A DNA stretch of 64,000 nt, from positions 124,001 through 188,000 of the forward strand of contig OY101115.1 in assembly GCA_956465555.1 (NCBI GenBank). Direction: 5' to 3'. This document shows positions 1 to 9,885 of this stretch, piece after piece. Source of the DNA: Nitzschia sp. pyKryTriq1 (taxonomy: Eukaryota > Bacillariophyta > Bacillariophyceae > Bacillariales > Bacillariaceae). The stretch's first letter is position 1, and every line of letters starts with the position of its first letter. The position numbers and the translations under genes were made by a program. Under the pieces are notes generated by a model. That model saw only the letters and a program-made list of their open reading frames with translations. It did not search any database and was not told where the DNA came from.

Positions 1-817
1 AATTGCTGTCTGTGTGAGCCTTGGAGTTTAAATGTTTTGCTTTTGCACGTGCTAACTTTTTAAAAATACACACAACCACAAAACACTTCTCTACTGCTTA
101 CTTTATTAGCCTCATCTACTAGTAGTAGTAGTAGTAGTAGTAGTAGCTCCTACTACTAGCTAGTAGTAGATATCATAGTAGAGTATATCGTAAAGCGAAA
201 AGGTGCCCTGTCTAATAATTTAGTTACTACTACTATTACTAGTAGTAGTAGTAGTAGAGGTCTACCTTGACGGTCGAGAGCAGAAAATAAATCTCTCTTC
301 TCTCTTGCGCCGGAACGAAGGATCTATACTACTACTACTACTAGTAGAGAAGAGCCACGCGCTCGGGATAGTAGACAGCCCACTGATTGATTCAGTGGAC
401 TATTTTCACCCATGCGCTCTACTAGTAGTAGTAAAGAGCTATATCGTAAAGCAGCGAAAAAGTGCACTGTCTAATTTAATTACAGTAGTAGTAGTAGTAC
501 GCTTCTACGCAGCTTGCTATCCGTATCCAGGTAAGTTCGACTGTAGTAGAGCGGTAGACTACCACAAGCTACTACTCCTACTAGAGTAGTAGAGTAGTAG
601 CGTTTGTAGAATAGATGGTACTAGCAGATTTGCACTTCAATGAATGAGTCATCTACAATACTAAAATGGAGAGTGTAGTCTACGAATCAATACAGAGTTC
701 TTATATAAATATTATTCTTGGCCTGTAGTATGTTGTGGCACATGCATCTTCCCCAAGGAATTTCCAGCTCCTACTACTGCTAGTAGTAGTAGTTGTAGTA
801 TTCCATAGCGACTACTA
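1..817. other. Intergenic, CTA/TAG-rich, with dispersed-repeat pieces
   Basis: No credible gene. The stretch is dominated by TAG/CTA trinucleotide runs (for example 119-147, 240-255, 420-432, 485-500, 570-600). Two related blocks lie at about 185-320 and 435-500. Both contain a core reading roughly gtaaagc..cgaaaa..gtgc..ctgtctaat, and the first goes on to a cgagagcag and cttgcgccggaacga segment. The same core recurs at about 30085-30260, and a short inverted piece sits near 16470-16503, so this is a dispersed repeat. The DNA lies downstream of the minus-strand gene that ends at 818. Confidence 0.6.
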
Positions 818-2407
818 CTAGATGGTATCCATGCTGGTTCCTGTCGTCCAGCTTTGACGGGACCTTGCATAATCCGAATCCACTCCAAACAACTCTTCGT
901 CCATGGGACCTCCTACCGATCCACGTCGATCTCTTCGAGGTGGACGGGTGGTGCGTCGTCCTCTTCGGTAATAGCGATCGTCTTGTTCTTCGTCGTACAA
1001 GTCGTCGTCGACTCCTCCTCCTCCTCCTCCACGTCGATCACGACCGTACGAAGGCAAGCCACTTCGTACCATATGAGGTCCCTCGCGGATATATTCATCA
1101 TCTTCGACAAACAACTCATCGCTTCTGGCTCCTCCTCTTCGAGGCGGTGGTGGAGGAGGAGCACCATAACTTCGATCCGTCCTGGGGAAGTAGCCATTGT
1201 CGACTAAATCATCTTGGGGATACTGGCTGCGACGAGGAACACCGCGACGTTCGGGATAGGCCGTATCATCCCAGTCGGCTCCTCGCATGGGCATACGACC
1301 CAGTCCTTGAAGGTCTTGACGGTTGGGGCGGAATCCTCCACCTCCGCGACGTCCTCCTCTTCTTCCTTCTTGATTCTGAATGTCTCTCCATTCACGTTCT
1401 CGTTCCGATTCACGATTCTCGTCAAGGTCATACAAAGTATCCTTACGACCTCGCGGCATTTGTCGTTCAAACGTACTGACCGGCATGCCATTTCGTTCGT
1501 CTCGGGAGAAAAAGTGGGGCATGGTGCCGCCGCCGCCATTGGCAAAGTCATCATCGTCGTCGTCGCGGCTTCGAGTCGCTCGAAAGGGAGTCGAATCTTC
1601 TCGCGTATTGCGATAACGATCCCATTCTTCGTTTTGCATCGGCATCCGACCGACCCCTTGCAAGTCTTGGGTATCCGGTCGGACGCCGGCGCCACCACGG
1701 TAGACGCGTTCGCCAGGCATCATCATACCGTACTCTTCGTCATCTTCATAGTATGGACCACCAGCAGTACGACGACGACGATCAGTCGGGATGAACCGTG
1801 GATTGGAGGTAGTCACATCCATGTGAGGACCACGTTCCATCCGCCGCTCGAAAGAGGATCGACGACGAGGACGAAGGACTTGATGGCCTTCGACCGGTCG
1901 ACCACCGACTCGAAGAGATCCTCCTCCACCACCACCACCATCATACGAGTAGTCAAAGTCATTATCGTTATCACCATCCAGCATCATGCGATCCGATGAG
2001 CGATAGCCGGCGGCTCGGAAGGAGTTGCTGTCAGCTCCATCGGGATAGGCTGTGGTGACCGACATGTGCGGACCCCTGGGTGTGGGCGGACGAGGTCCCT
2101 GTCGAGGAGTCAAAATTTGATGACCCTGAACTCCTTCTCCAGCCACACGGAAGGAATTGTTGCTGCCATCGTAATAGTTGGCTCGATTAATATCGGAACG
2201 CGGAGCATCGAGAAATTCGTCACGGTCGTAATCCGAAGGCATGGAAGAAGAAAAGAGCGCATGCTTCTGCTGCTGCTGCTTCTGCTGCTGCTGCTGGGCG
2301 ACGAGGCGAGAAGAAGAGGCCAAGAGGATTGGCTGCTGCTGAAATCCGGCCACATTCTCCTGCTGCTGCTGGATCAGCAGCAACAAGGCTGCGGTTCGAA
2401 AGAACAT
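818..2407 (-). CDS. Secreted or plastid-targeted Arg/Gly/Asp-rich repeat protein
   Basis: Predicted 529 residues. The open frame runs upstream to 2821, but I start at the ATG at 2407 because it opens directly into a hydrophobic signal peptide (MFFRTAALLLLI) followed by VAGFQ, which resembles the diatom plastid presequence cleavage motif. The mature part is low complexity: Arg, Gly, Asp and Tyr rich with little predicted fold. Internal repeats are visible: GHQ(I/V)LxPR followed by RGPHMxVTT occurs twice, with a third partial REGPHM, and QDLQG(V/L)GRMPM occurs twice. The RGG-type composition resembles RNA-binding or disordered scaffold proteins, but no domain is recognised and no function is assigned. 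CAG-rich runs code for Gln near the N terminus. Confidence 0.75.
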   Translation of the reverse strand: MFFRTAALLLLIQQQQENVAGFQQQPILLASSSRLVAQQQQQKQQQQKHALFSSSMPSDYDRDEFLDAPRSDINRANYYDGSNNSFRVAGEGVQGHQILTPRQGPRPPTPRGPHMSVTTAYPDGADSNSFRAAGYRSSDRMMLDGDNDNDFDYSYDGGGGGGGSLRVGGRPVEGHQVLRPRRRSSFERRMERGPHMDVTTSNPRFIPTDRRRRTAGGPYYEDDEEYGMMMPGERVYRGGAGVRPDTQDLQGVGRMPMQNEEWDRYRNTREDSTPFRATRSRDDDDDDFANGGGGTMPHFFSRDERNGMPVSTFERQMPRGRKDTLYDLDENRESEREREWRDIQNQEGRRGGRRGGGGFRPNRQDLQGLGRMPMRGADWDDTAYPERRGVPRRSQYPQDDLVDNGYFPRTDRSYGAPPPPPPRRGGARSDELFVEDDEYIREGPHMVRSGLPSYGRDRRGGGGGGVDDDLYDEEQDDRYYRRGRRTTRPPRRDRRGSVGGPMDEELFGVDSDYARSRQSWTTGTSMDTI

Positions 2408-4428
2408 TGTATTCTTTTGGTACTGCGTCGTGGTTTTGTCGTGTCGATAAGGAAGAACAAAAAGGGAAAGTGGCGACGACAAAAGAACGAAGATGCGTCG
2501 TCGTTGCAGAGATGCTTGATCGATGATGGTCGGTTGATGTTTTGGTTGGTCTTTGGCTGGATGAATGAATGACGATGATGACGATGTTGATTTGTTGCTG
2601 AAACGCACTTGTTCTACCGCCATCTTGCAGTTTTGCAAAGATGGCCAATCAAAAGTCTCCAGGCCACGCACGTCATCCAAATGAAGAACACGTCGTACTA
2701 CAGTACCCGGGTACAACATAGGTACTGTGTACCGGTACAACCGGTACGTAAGAACGCATAATGGTCGCCGGGAACTGCGCGGTCGGATAGGACATAGACC
2801 ATCTCGCCCCGTTCCACCCATGCGAACACCGCATTTGTTCGTGACTTATCGTCTCCACCGACCGCATCTCTGACCCGGGAATCAAGTAGTTCCCACGTCA
2901 TCAGACTCAAGTACCATACTTGTACTGTACTGTGGTACCTGGTACTTCCCATCCCCCAGTCATCAGACGTACCAGCTAGCCACCAGTACCAATACCAGAA
3001 CACCGATTTCTCGCTCCAACGTACGGTAGACAGACGAGCCGCGATCCGAGACCCTGGAGAAAACTGATACCGATATGGACGCGGCTACCGTCGAAGACAG
3101 GCAATCGTTAAAAACCGAGTTTTGATAAAACAATTTCTATGTTTTAAAGACAAAGTTGAATTCTTTTCCTTCATTTCCTTCGCTTTTCCCTGATAAACTT
3201 GGAGCTGTTGATGTCGATGTTGATGTTGATGTTCCACCACGATTGCGAAAGAACACGAAGGAAATCATCTACTCGGAGTAACAAAAGCCCAAAGAAGCTG
3301 TCAGACTCGTACGAGCGAGTAGGTAGAAAAGACAAACAAAATGATCCCTAGTACCTGAAGTAAGAATTTATTACTTATGTCCATGACGACGATGATGACG
3401 TTGTGGCGAAGTTATTATATAGCATACCGGTATGGACAGGAGGTAGTACCTGAAGTGCGAATGTTACTAGTGCCCTGAGATTCCATTTATGACTGGTTCC
3501 GATGACCATCGTGATGTGGCGAGATATAACATTTAACACAATTAGTAGAAAATAGCACGAAGGTAGTCATATATGCCCAAAGAAGCTCATCTATTCCGGC
3601 AAGAACTGAATGGTATCCTACTGTACTTGTACTTTACCCGGTATTGGTAGTCTAATCTACCTCCGTCCTAGTCTAGACTTGTACGAGTAAAAGACAAAGA
3701 AAAACATCCCTAGTACCTGTAGCACGAACAAGTATTACATTACTTATCACTAAGAAGATGACGACGTAGTGCGAATATTGGTCAAGCTAGAATACGCCCA
3801 GAGACATATAGGGAGTCGTCTTGCGAAGTTCACAAGAAGCCCGAAAGTTTTGAAAACACGCATGGTCATCGATCTGGGGCGCAAAAGTGCAGTCTTAAAA
3901 CCGTGCTTTCCTGCTGCGTCTTCCACGCCCGCCGTCCTTCGAGAAAATGCAACTCATTCAATCTCGTGGCGATGCCGAAAAAACAAAACAAAAACTGCCA
4001 CAAACATCACAATCTGCTTGAGACGAATCTCGAGAAGGGCTTTGACAGCAAAAAAGGTAAGACGATGAGAGGAAAGCTTCCAATACTCACCAGTTTGTAC
4101 TCCTATCTATTCTTTAGTATGCATGCTGCATGTATGTACTATGTTGTCTACTACTTTGTTCTTGTTTGGATTGTTGACGATGATCTAGCATCCAATAAGA
4201 AGAGAAACGAGAAGGGCAAGCGATTGTCTGATGGATCCCTTCGTGAAGAAATGCATTGATGAATGATAACACTCACATCGCTTTGTTTGACGTGTCCCTC
4301 TTTGCTCGCTTCATCATTCCGGCGTGTTCTACCGGCTCCTCTCTTATGCTTGGCTTCCGACGCCGCTTCCAACGACAAAGTAACGACGACACTACTAGTA
4401 CTTCTTCGAAACCGACACCAACGACAAG
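2408..4428. other. Long intergenic region with no supported gene
   Basis: About 2 kb without a convincing coding region. Near 2690-3000 it carries a cluster of GTAC-type palindromes (cggtacaaccggtac, ggtacctggtac, accagtaccaatacc) just upstream of the minus-strand gene. From about 3247 to 3780 there is an old imperfect tandem repeat, listed separately. Open frames of about 100-118 codons at 3769-4068 and 3903-4259 show no recognisable protein features. The last 100 bases form the 5' region of the gene at 4429. Confidence 0.55.
3247..3780. repeat. Diverged tandem repeat, about 300-base period
   Basis: A segment beginning near 3247 (gcacgaagg-like start, then gcccaaagaagct, tcgtacgag, aaaagacaaa, and ccctagtacctg followed by ..cgaa..tattac) is repeated from about 3547 in the same order. 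A shorter third piece carrying tagtacctgaagtgcgaatgttac lies at about 3443-3530. Copies have diverged by substitutions and small indels. No coding potential or terminal repeats were seen, so the class is unknown. Confidence 0.5.
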
Positions 4429-6330
4429 ATGATGATCTTCACCAAGGCTTGTGCTGTTTTGGCAGCCACGGCGTTCCTTGTTTCTGCTGCGGACAAGGAA
4501 CCAGGAGGACATACCAGTACTATCCGCAAAGGAGGAGGAACAAGCCCATCAACCACTAGCCATGGCTTGTTTGTTGGTCCAGCAGTCCAATCCTCGTCCT
4601 CCGCCACTTTGCGTCGAGGAACAGCTGCTACTGCCGCTGTCGTTCATAAACGCGAGTTGAAACCTGACGATCTTGACAAGGAGAAGGAGAAGGTCATTAA
4701 GATTGAAGAAGAGATGGCGGATCTCGAGGACGAGATGAACGCCCTTCTCAATGACAAATCTATGGCGGCGAATACCAACCTTGACGACTTGAGAGCCTTC
4801 GCGAATGCAGTGGCAGGCATGAAGAAGAAGGATCTCGAGGCGTATCTACTCTCTGACGAAGGCAAAGCTTTTTTTCCAGACGGCACCAGTTTTAACGACA
4901 TGGAAGGGCTCTCGAAGAAAATCACGGCTCTGGTCGAAAAAGAAGCCAAGCTGAAAAAAGACCTCCTCAAACAGAGACTCAAGCTCGTCGACGAGATCGA
5001 GGCTCGATTGGCAGATGTCAAGGAAGAGATTGAGAAGCTTGTCGAAAAGTTGAACTTGGAGGCGAACGATGTTCAAGCCTTGAGAGACCTCTTGGCTGGT
5101 CAGGATCTAGTAGGAAAGGAAGAGATCGAGGCCCGTCTCCGTGAAATGCAAGACAATGGATTATTTGGCGACGCCAAGATCAAGGACCTGAAGGATCTCT
5201 TTTCTCTTATCGAAGAAGAAGCCCAGCTGGAAGAAGATCTACTTGAGCAGATCCCCAAGCTCCTCGACAACATCAACGCTCGATTGGAAGATCTCCAGCT
5301 AGAGATTAACCAACTTGCCGGAGAGATGGGCTTGGCCTCGGAAGATGTTGCTTCTTTGAGAGCTTTGTTCGAGCAAGGTCAAGAACCAACCAAGGACGAA
5401 ATCGAGGCAATTTTTCCAAACGGACGGAGTTTCAAGGACCTGAAGGAGCTCATAGCTCTGCTCGAAGAAGAAGCAGAGCTGGAAGTGAGGATCGACGCTC
5501 TTGAAGAGACGATGAGCGAACTCACGCCAACTTCGACGTCTCTGACCTGCCAAGCTGGAGAAACCCTTGTGTGTTTGAATGATCCCAATGCACGCTTGTC
5601 TCAAGCGTGCGTTGCCGATGGCGTCCAGATCGGCGCTCTCGTCGATGGCAAAGAGGTTGCCGCGCTCGGTTGTTGCTCGACAGATCACGTCATTCTGACG
5701 GCCATGTTCGTATCCACGGGAGTTTTTACACTCGAAGGCCCAAACGCCGAGGGATGTCCGGCTTTCTCTTCCATCCGAGGCCCAGAGCTCAACGGTCAAA
5801 CGTTTGAGTGCAAAACGGGAACGGCAGCCGCCGTCACAGCCTGGTGTCAAGAGAGTGGCAAAGGTAGAAACTGTTGTCAAGGCACTCAAGCTTGTGCTAC
5901 CTGGACAGGCCAGAATACCGTATGCCAGGGTTCTTGCAATTCTGAGGGCGCCTGTCAATATCTGACATCGGGAAGCTTTGCTGGCGCCAACTCATGTGCC
6001 GCTAGCTACAGCTGCGAATCCATTGGCTACTACCAAGCCACTTCGGTGACGATTGGAGCTAATTCTTGTCGTGGATCCCAGAGTTGCTACAGAATCGGCG
6101 TGAAGGAAGCCACTTCGGTGTCGATTGGAGCCAACTCGTGTAACGAAAAATTAAGTTGCTATTACGTTGGCTACGACTATGCCACCTCGGTGTCGATCGA
6201 AGCCAATGCGTGCAACACAGCTGAAAATCAGTGCAGATTTGGCTCTAACACTCTCACCGGCGACGTTGTATGTACCGCCGGTGGCGGGAATGAGAATACA
6301 TGCAAAAGCAAAGAAGTCGTTCCAGTATAA
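4429..6330 (+). CDS. Secreted coiled-coil protein with C-terminal Cys-rich 24-residue repeats
   Basis: 633 residues. It starts with a clear signal peptide (MMIFTKACAVLAATAFLVSA). Residues about 80-360 are a Glu/Lys/Leu-rich coiled coil made of three related segments of about 75 residues. Each carries an (I/L)(E/N)ARL motif, an FxD(L/M)-type turn (FNDMEGLSKK, IKDLKDLFS, FKDLKELIA) and an EEEAxLE run. From about residue 374 the protein becomes cysteine rich, and residues 519-615 contain four tandem 24-residue units: GANSC, a central SC, then ATSV(S/T)I. The even cysteine spacing suggests disulphide-stabilised coils of an extracellular or wall protein. I recognise no named family; function is unknown. 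The start has A at -3 and two ATGs in a row. Confidence 0.85.
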   Translation: MMIFTKACAVLAATAFLVSAADKEPGGHTSTIRKGGGTSPSTTSHGLFVGPAVQSSSSATLRRGTAATAAVVHKRELKPDDLDKEKEKVIKIEEEMADLEDEMNALLNDKSMAANTNLDDLRAFANAVAGMKKKDLEAYLLSDEGKAFFPDGTSFNDMEGLSKKITALVEKEAKLKKDLLKQRLKLVDEIEARLADVKEEIEKLVEKLNLEANDVQALRDLLAGQDLVGKEEIEARLREMQDNGLFGDAKIKDLKDLFSLIEEEAQLEEDLLEQIPKLLDNINARLEDLQLEINQLAGEMGLASEDVASLRALFEQGQEPTKDEIEAIFPNGRSFKDLKELIALLEEEAELEVRIDALEETMSELTPTSTSLTCQAGETLVCLNDPNARLSQACVADGVQIGALVDGKEVAALGCCSTDHVILTAMFVSTGVFTLEGPNAEGCPAFSSIRGPELNGQTFECKTGTAAAVTAWCQESGKGRNCCQGTQACATWTGQNTVCQGSCNSEGACQYLTSGSFAGANSCAASYSCESIGYYQATSVTIGANSCRGSQSCYRIGVKEATSVSIGANSCNEKLSCYYVGYDYATSVSIEANACNTAENQCRFGSNTLTGDVVCTAGGGNENTCKSKEVVPV

Positions 6331-6360
6331 ACGCATAACAGAAAAGGAGGCAACACAACA

Positions 6361-6650
6361 CGCCTCTCTCCAAAAAATAAAAGCCCGCCATCCTCGTCCA
6401 AATATAATAAAAGTCTGTTGTTGCTTGCATTCCTCGTAGATTGAATCCTGGTTGTTGTATCGACCGATGGATGGATGGATGTTGGGCTCTGGATGTTGGG
6501 CATGTTTCATTCGTTGAGAAGAAGAAGAGTGAATTGTGCTGCTCGACCCAGAAAGAGCAGGTGAGAAGTTAGAAGGACCGAGCGCTAGTCGAGAAGATGC
6601 ATGCTGCTGGTACTAGTAGACTAGTCGGTCGATCAGATCAAGAAGCACAT
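6361..6650 (+). repeat. Dispersed repeat, copy 1 of 2
   Basis: Begins 30 bases after the stop of the preceding gene, at cctctctccaaaaaata, and runs through gatggatggatg and gagaagatgcatgctgct to about gatcaagaagc. A second copy in the same orientation lies at about 50001-50290, at roughly 80 percent identity with small indels. There is no open frame of note, no inverted terminal repeat and no obvious poly-A tail. It could be a short non-autonomous element or a shared 3' untranslated segment moved by duplication. Confidence 0.6.
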
Positions 6651-6914
6651 CCATCTAATACAACAATAAGATGATGATCATATATATTGGTTGGTTGTGC
6701 GATGATGGTCACGGCCCCATGATTTTATGACGGTCAATAACCACTGTTTACGTATACGATACTTGTACGTACTGTTTCGATGTTCGATAACAATGATCAT
6801 CATTGTCGGGGGGAGTCGTCGGGAGTCGTCGTCGTCGCTGTCGTCGTCGCGTTGTTGTTGGGATCGGCATTTTATTGTGGAGTGTGTACGTACCAGTACC
6901 GGTACGGTACTGGT

Positions 6915-7460
6915 AACGCGAAGGGTTACGTAGCTCAGGTGGTGAACTGATTTGGGAGGATCAGTGAGGCCCTGAGTTCGAATCGTCGCGCGATGACAGC
7001 TTTCTATGCTGTTTGTCGTTACACTCAAGCCCAATATTTACGTTTAAGAAGTCCGATCTGTCCAGCCACCTTGTGTGACCTAATGCTGACGCAGATACAC
7101 CGACTCAACTCCTGAGATGCGCAGGCGGCGCAAGCCCCCCTGTTTCGCAAGCAGGGCAGGCCTACCATCGCGAATCTCTGCAGGACTCATGTACCCCGCC
7201 GTGACACTAGCAGACACCCATTAACGATACTGCGAGCGTGGCACACTTGCGCCTTCTGTACTTAACATCAAAGGAAAACCCGCCGGGCCTCTGCTGGGAT
7301 CGATATCCCGAACTAAGCAAGCCCCCCGGCTAGTAGTGAGATGACACACGACGCTAAATGAGCGGTAGTCCAGCCAGAGCAGCCTAGGTGCCCGCGAGCC
7401 TCTGCCGGGATTGGAATCCCATGCTGGGCAAGCTCAACGCCACCGGAGGTAGTTAACAAC
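6915..7460. repeat. tRNA-derived, SINE-like region with A/B-box motifs
   Basis: On the plus strand 6927-6992 resembles a decayed tRNA. It has an A-box-like tagctcaggtgg, an anticodon-like hairpin ctgat...atcag with an eight-base loop, and a B-box-like gagttcgaatc, but the acceptor and T stems do not pair. On the minus strand two homologous units (7279-7340 and 7391-7455) each contain gcttgc..ag..gggat..c..tccc.gcagaggc, again with a tRNA T-arm look. Pol III promoter motifs plus a non-tRNA body suggest a tRNA-derived SINE or a nest of them. No poly-A tail was identified; an (aac)n run follows at 7456-7473. Confidence 0.45.
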
Positions 7461-8602
7461 AACAACAACAACACCAACTGGTAACGCTGCTTCAGTATGA
7501 TACCGGTACAGTACTGTACACACAGCATGTGTTTTGTTGCTGGGCCGACCCCCGGTGCAAGGCGAAGATTCCCTACCGGTATGACATACCGGTACAGCAA
7601 CGCGTAGGCATTGTGATGAATATGACGGACGCCGTACAGACTAAATACCACAGATTCGCTGTGACATTGAAGAAGACATATAAAAAATGTCTCATTCATT
7701 TTGCCGTTATTTGTGTCTAGACGTTCTCGCCAGCGCCAGTGCCCAGCGACTTATTTAAAGGTCAAAAGAGCTCGAACGATTTTCATCATCATGCTCAAAA
7801 GCTAAAAGATTTTCATCAACAACTAAAACAAAACTAATACTGTACAATTTTAATACGCGCGCCCAGAATGCCGCAATACGACAGGGGCGAGGGCGCATTG
7901 GTAGGGGAACAATGACAAAATTTCCCCCTTATTTTTCTTTCCGTGATTTCACTAACTATTTCACTGCTGCATCAAACCAACGGTAGTACTTCAGGAACTA
8001 CATAGCAAAACATTGACTTACTACACCTCTTCCTATTTCATTAAAATACAACACTATTTAGTACCGTTCCGGAACATACATTCTCCTATCTCTATCAATA
8101 TCCCCTTCTTTATTTCCACCCCTACGAATCCCCCCTCCCTCCCCTGGAATCCCTTATACGCCCTCCATTCCCATCTCCCCCTTCCTAGCTCATAACCCGT
8201 AACCTGCACCCCAGCCAGATGCCCCGAGACCTCGTACTTCACGCTTCTTGATATCGTTCCGAGTACAGTATCCAAACTGGTGGTGAGACGTGCTAGTTGC
8301 ATCCGATCACGAGCTACTACTAGCGTAGTAGCTTGAAGCTGTCGACACATCTGACTAGAGTTACGTCTGGCCTTCCGTCCAGCACAATGTCCGACAACTC
8401 GAAACCTCTCACAAAATTGCTTCGACCTTCGACCAATTCCGAAAAAGATACTTCGTCGGCTTCCATTATCATCCACCTCCAACCAACTTTTCAAGACACC
8501 AGCAATATTCATTTTTATATATAATAATTTATTATAAGACAAGAATCATTCATTCAATCAATCAATTAATCAGTCAGTCATTCGGTCAGTCAGTGAGACA
8601 TC
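7461..8602. other. Intergenic, no supported gene
   Basis: An (aac)n run is followed by GTAC-type palindromes at 7500-7595. The rest is AT-rich spacer up to the carrier gene at 8603. A minus-strand open frame of about 160 codons (8054-8542) has no recognisable motif. The last 60 bases contain a (attc/agtc) short repeat directly before the ATG. The 7460-7600 GTAC cluster resembles those near other gene starts in the window but lies 1 kb from the next start. Confidence 0.5.
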
Positions 8603-9796
8603 ATGGTATTTGGATTCTTTGAAACCTCGTCTCACGACGACGACGAAAAACAAGAATTACGCCGACAGCAGCAGCACCATCACCACTCGACCACAGCATC
8701 CGTCTCGGTTCGACGCCATGAAACAACGGCAAATAGTACTACTACATCACCATCATCCAACAACAACAACAGTAGCAAGGCTGTTCGAAATTCATTCATT
8801 GCGGGTTGGACTGCAGGTGTCACGGGAACCTTGGCGGGACATCCGTTGGACTCGCTAAAAGTGTGGGTCCAAACAGGAATTCGACCAGCAGCAGATCATG
8901 TTGTTGGTGCTGCTACTACTGCTACTGCTGGGTCGCCGTCACCAGCTAGCATTTTGGCAACTGTTCGACGATTCTACGCGGGGGTATCGGGTCCAGTAGT
9001 GACCGTCGGTTTGATTCAATCCATCAATTTTGCAGTATATGATACCACCCGACGATTTTGGTATTATCACATGGACAATCCTACTACTAGCAGTAGTACT
9101 AGTAGCGGCAACCACATAGATCCGTACGGGCCGCATCAACGCGACTATTTGAACCAAGATTCCTACACATCCGTGGCAGTATCGGGAATGGCCGCCGGTG
9201 CCGTACTTTCCGTAGTTACGGCACCAATTCTCATGATCAAAACGTTGCAACAAACGCAACGGAATATGAGTTTTCGTGATGCCCTTCGATGGACCCGACG
9301 CCATCCGACCACAGGATTTGGAGTTCATTTTGCGGTTGAAACCTTGAATCGAGCCGTCTACTTTTGTACGTATGAATATTTGAAACGGTATTTCGAACAA
9401 CCACCACCACCATCCAAGAACATCAATGACAAGGAACAATACCACGACGGTGACGACGACGCGACGACGACGACAACAACAATGTCCCTTTCGGGCCGAA
9501 TGATTAGTGCTGCCGCGGCGGGGATTAATTGTTGGGCGTGGTTGTATCCTATCGATGCTCTGCGTAGTCGAATTTATGCCAACATGGCCGCAGCCGCCGA
9601 TGCCGCTCCCATTTCTTCGGGATGGGCCATGGCCAAAATCATGTATGCCGAAGGAGGTTGGAGAAGTTTTTACCGTGGTTTTGCCATTACGACCTTGCGT
9701 GCCGGACCCGTGGCGGCCGCCATTCTTCCCGTCTACGACTACACTCTCGATGCCCTCAATAACCATAACAACAACAATAACAGTACTACCTTCTAA
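8603..9796 (+). CDS. Mitochondrial carrier family (SLC25-type) protein
   Basis: 397 residues. It moves a metabolite across the mitochondrial inner membrane, or possibly another organelle membrane; the substrate is unknown. Three carrier repeats are visible. Repeat 1 has the signature GHPLDSLKVWVQTG near residues 78-92. Repeat 2 has APILMIKT near 209-216, with Leu in place of the acidic residue of the PxD/ExxK/R motif. Repeat 3 has YPIDALRSRIYAN near 314-326. Odd-numbered helices with GxxxG-type glycines precede each. A His/Thr/Asn-rich N-terminal extension of about 60 residues and an acidic low-complexity insert near 275-300 enlarge it beyond the usual 300. The degenerate second repeat is seen in acylcarnitine/amino-acid-type carriers, but I do not assign a substrate. 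It converges on the next gene with 89 bases between stops. Confidence 0.9.
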   Translation: MVFGFFETSSHDDDEKQELRRQQQHHHHSTTASVSVRRHETTANSTTTSPSSNNNNSSKAVRNSFIAGWTAGVTGTLAGHPLDSLKVWVQTGIRPAADHVVGAATTATAGSPSPASILATVRRFYAGVSGPVVTVGLIQSINFAVYDTTRRFWYYHMDNPTTSSSTSSGNHIDPYGPHQRDYLNQDSYTSVAVSGMAAGAVLSVVTAPILMIKTLQQTQRNMSFRDALRWTRRHPTTGFGVHFAVETLNRAVYFCTYEYLKRYFEQPPPPSKNINDKEQYHDGDDDATTTTTTMSLSGRMISAAAAGINCWAWLYPIDALRSRIYANMAAAADAAPISSGWAMAKIMYAEGGWRSFYRGFAITTLRAGPVAAAILPVYDYTLDALNNHNNNNNSTTF

Positions 9797-9885
9797 CTAA
9801 AATAAGAATTTCTTATCTGTATATATAAATATAAATGTTACTTCCAATCTACTGCTGCTACTAGCTCTAGTAGAGTCCTCCTCGT

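Noticed and set aside
305-589. 94-codon open frame in the left end
   Set aside because: Leu/Val runs come from CTA/TAG repeats; there is no ATG start.
3769-4259. Overlapping frames of about 100-118 codons
   Set aside because: No domain or signal; partly overlaps a diverged non-coding repeat.
6927-6992. Functional tRNA gene
   Set aside because: The anticodon loop has eight bases and the acceptor and T stems do not pair.
8054-8542. 162-codon minus-strand open frame
   Set aside because: No motif or recognisable composition, and no support from neighbours.
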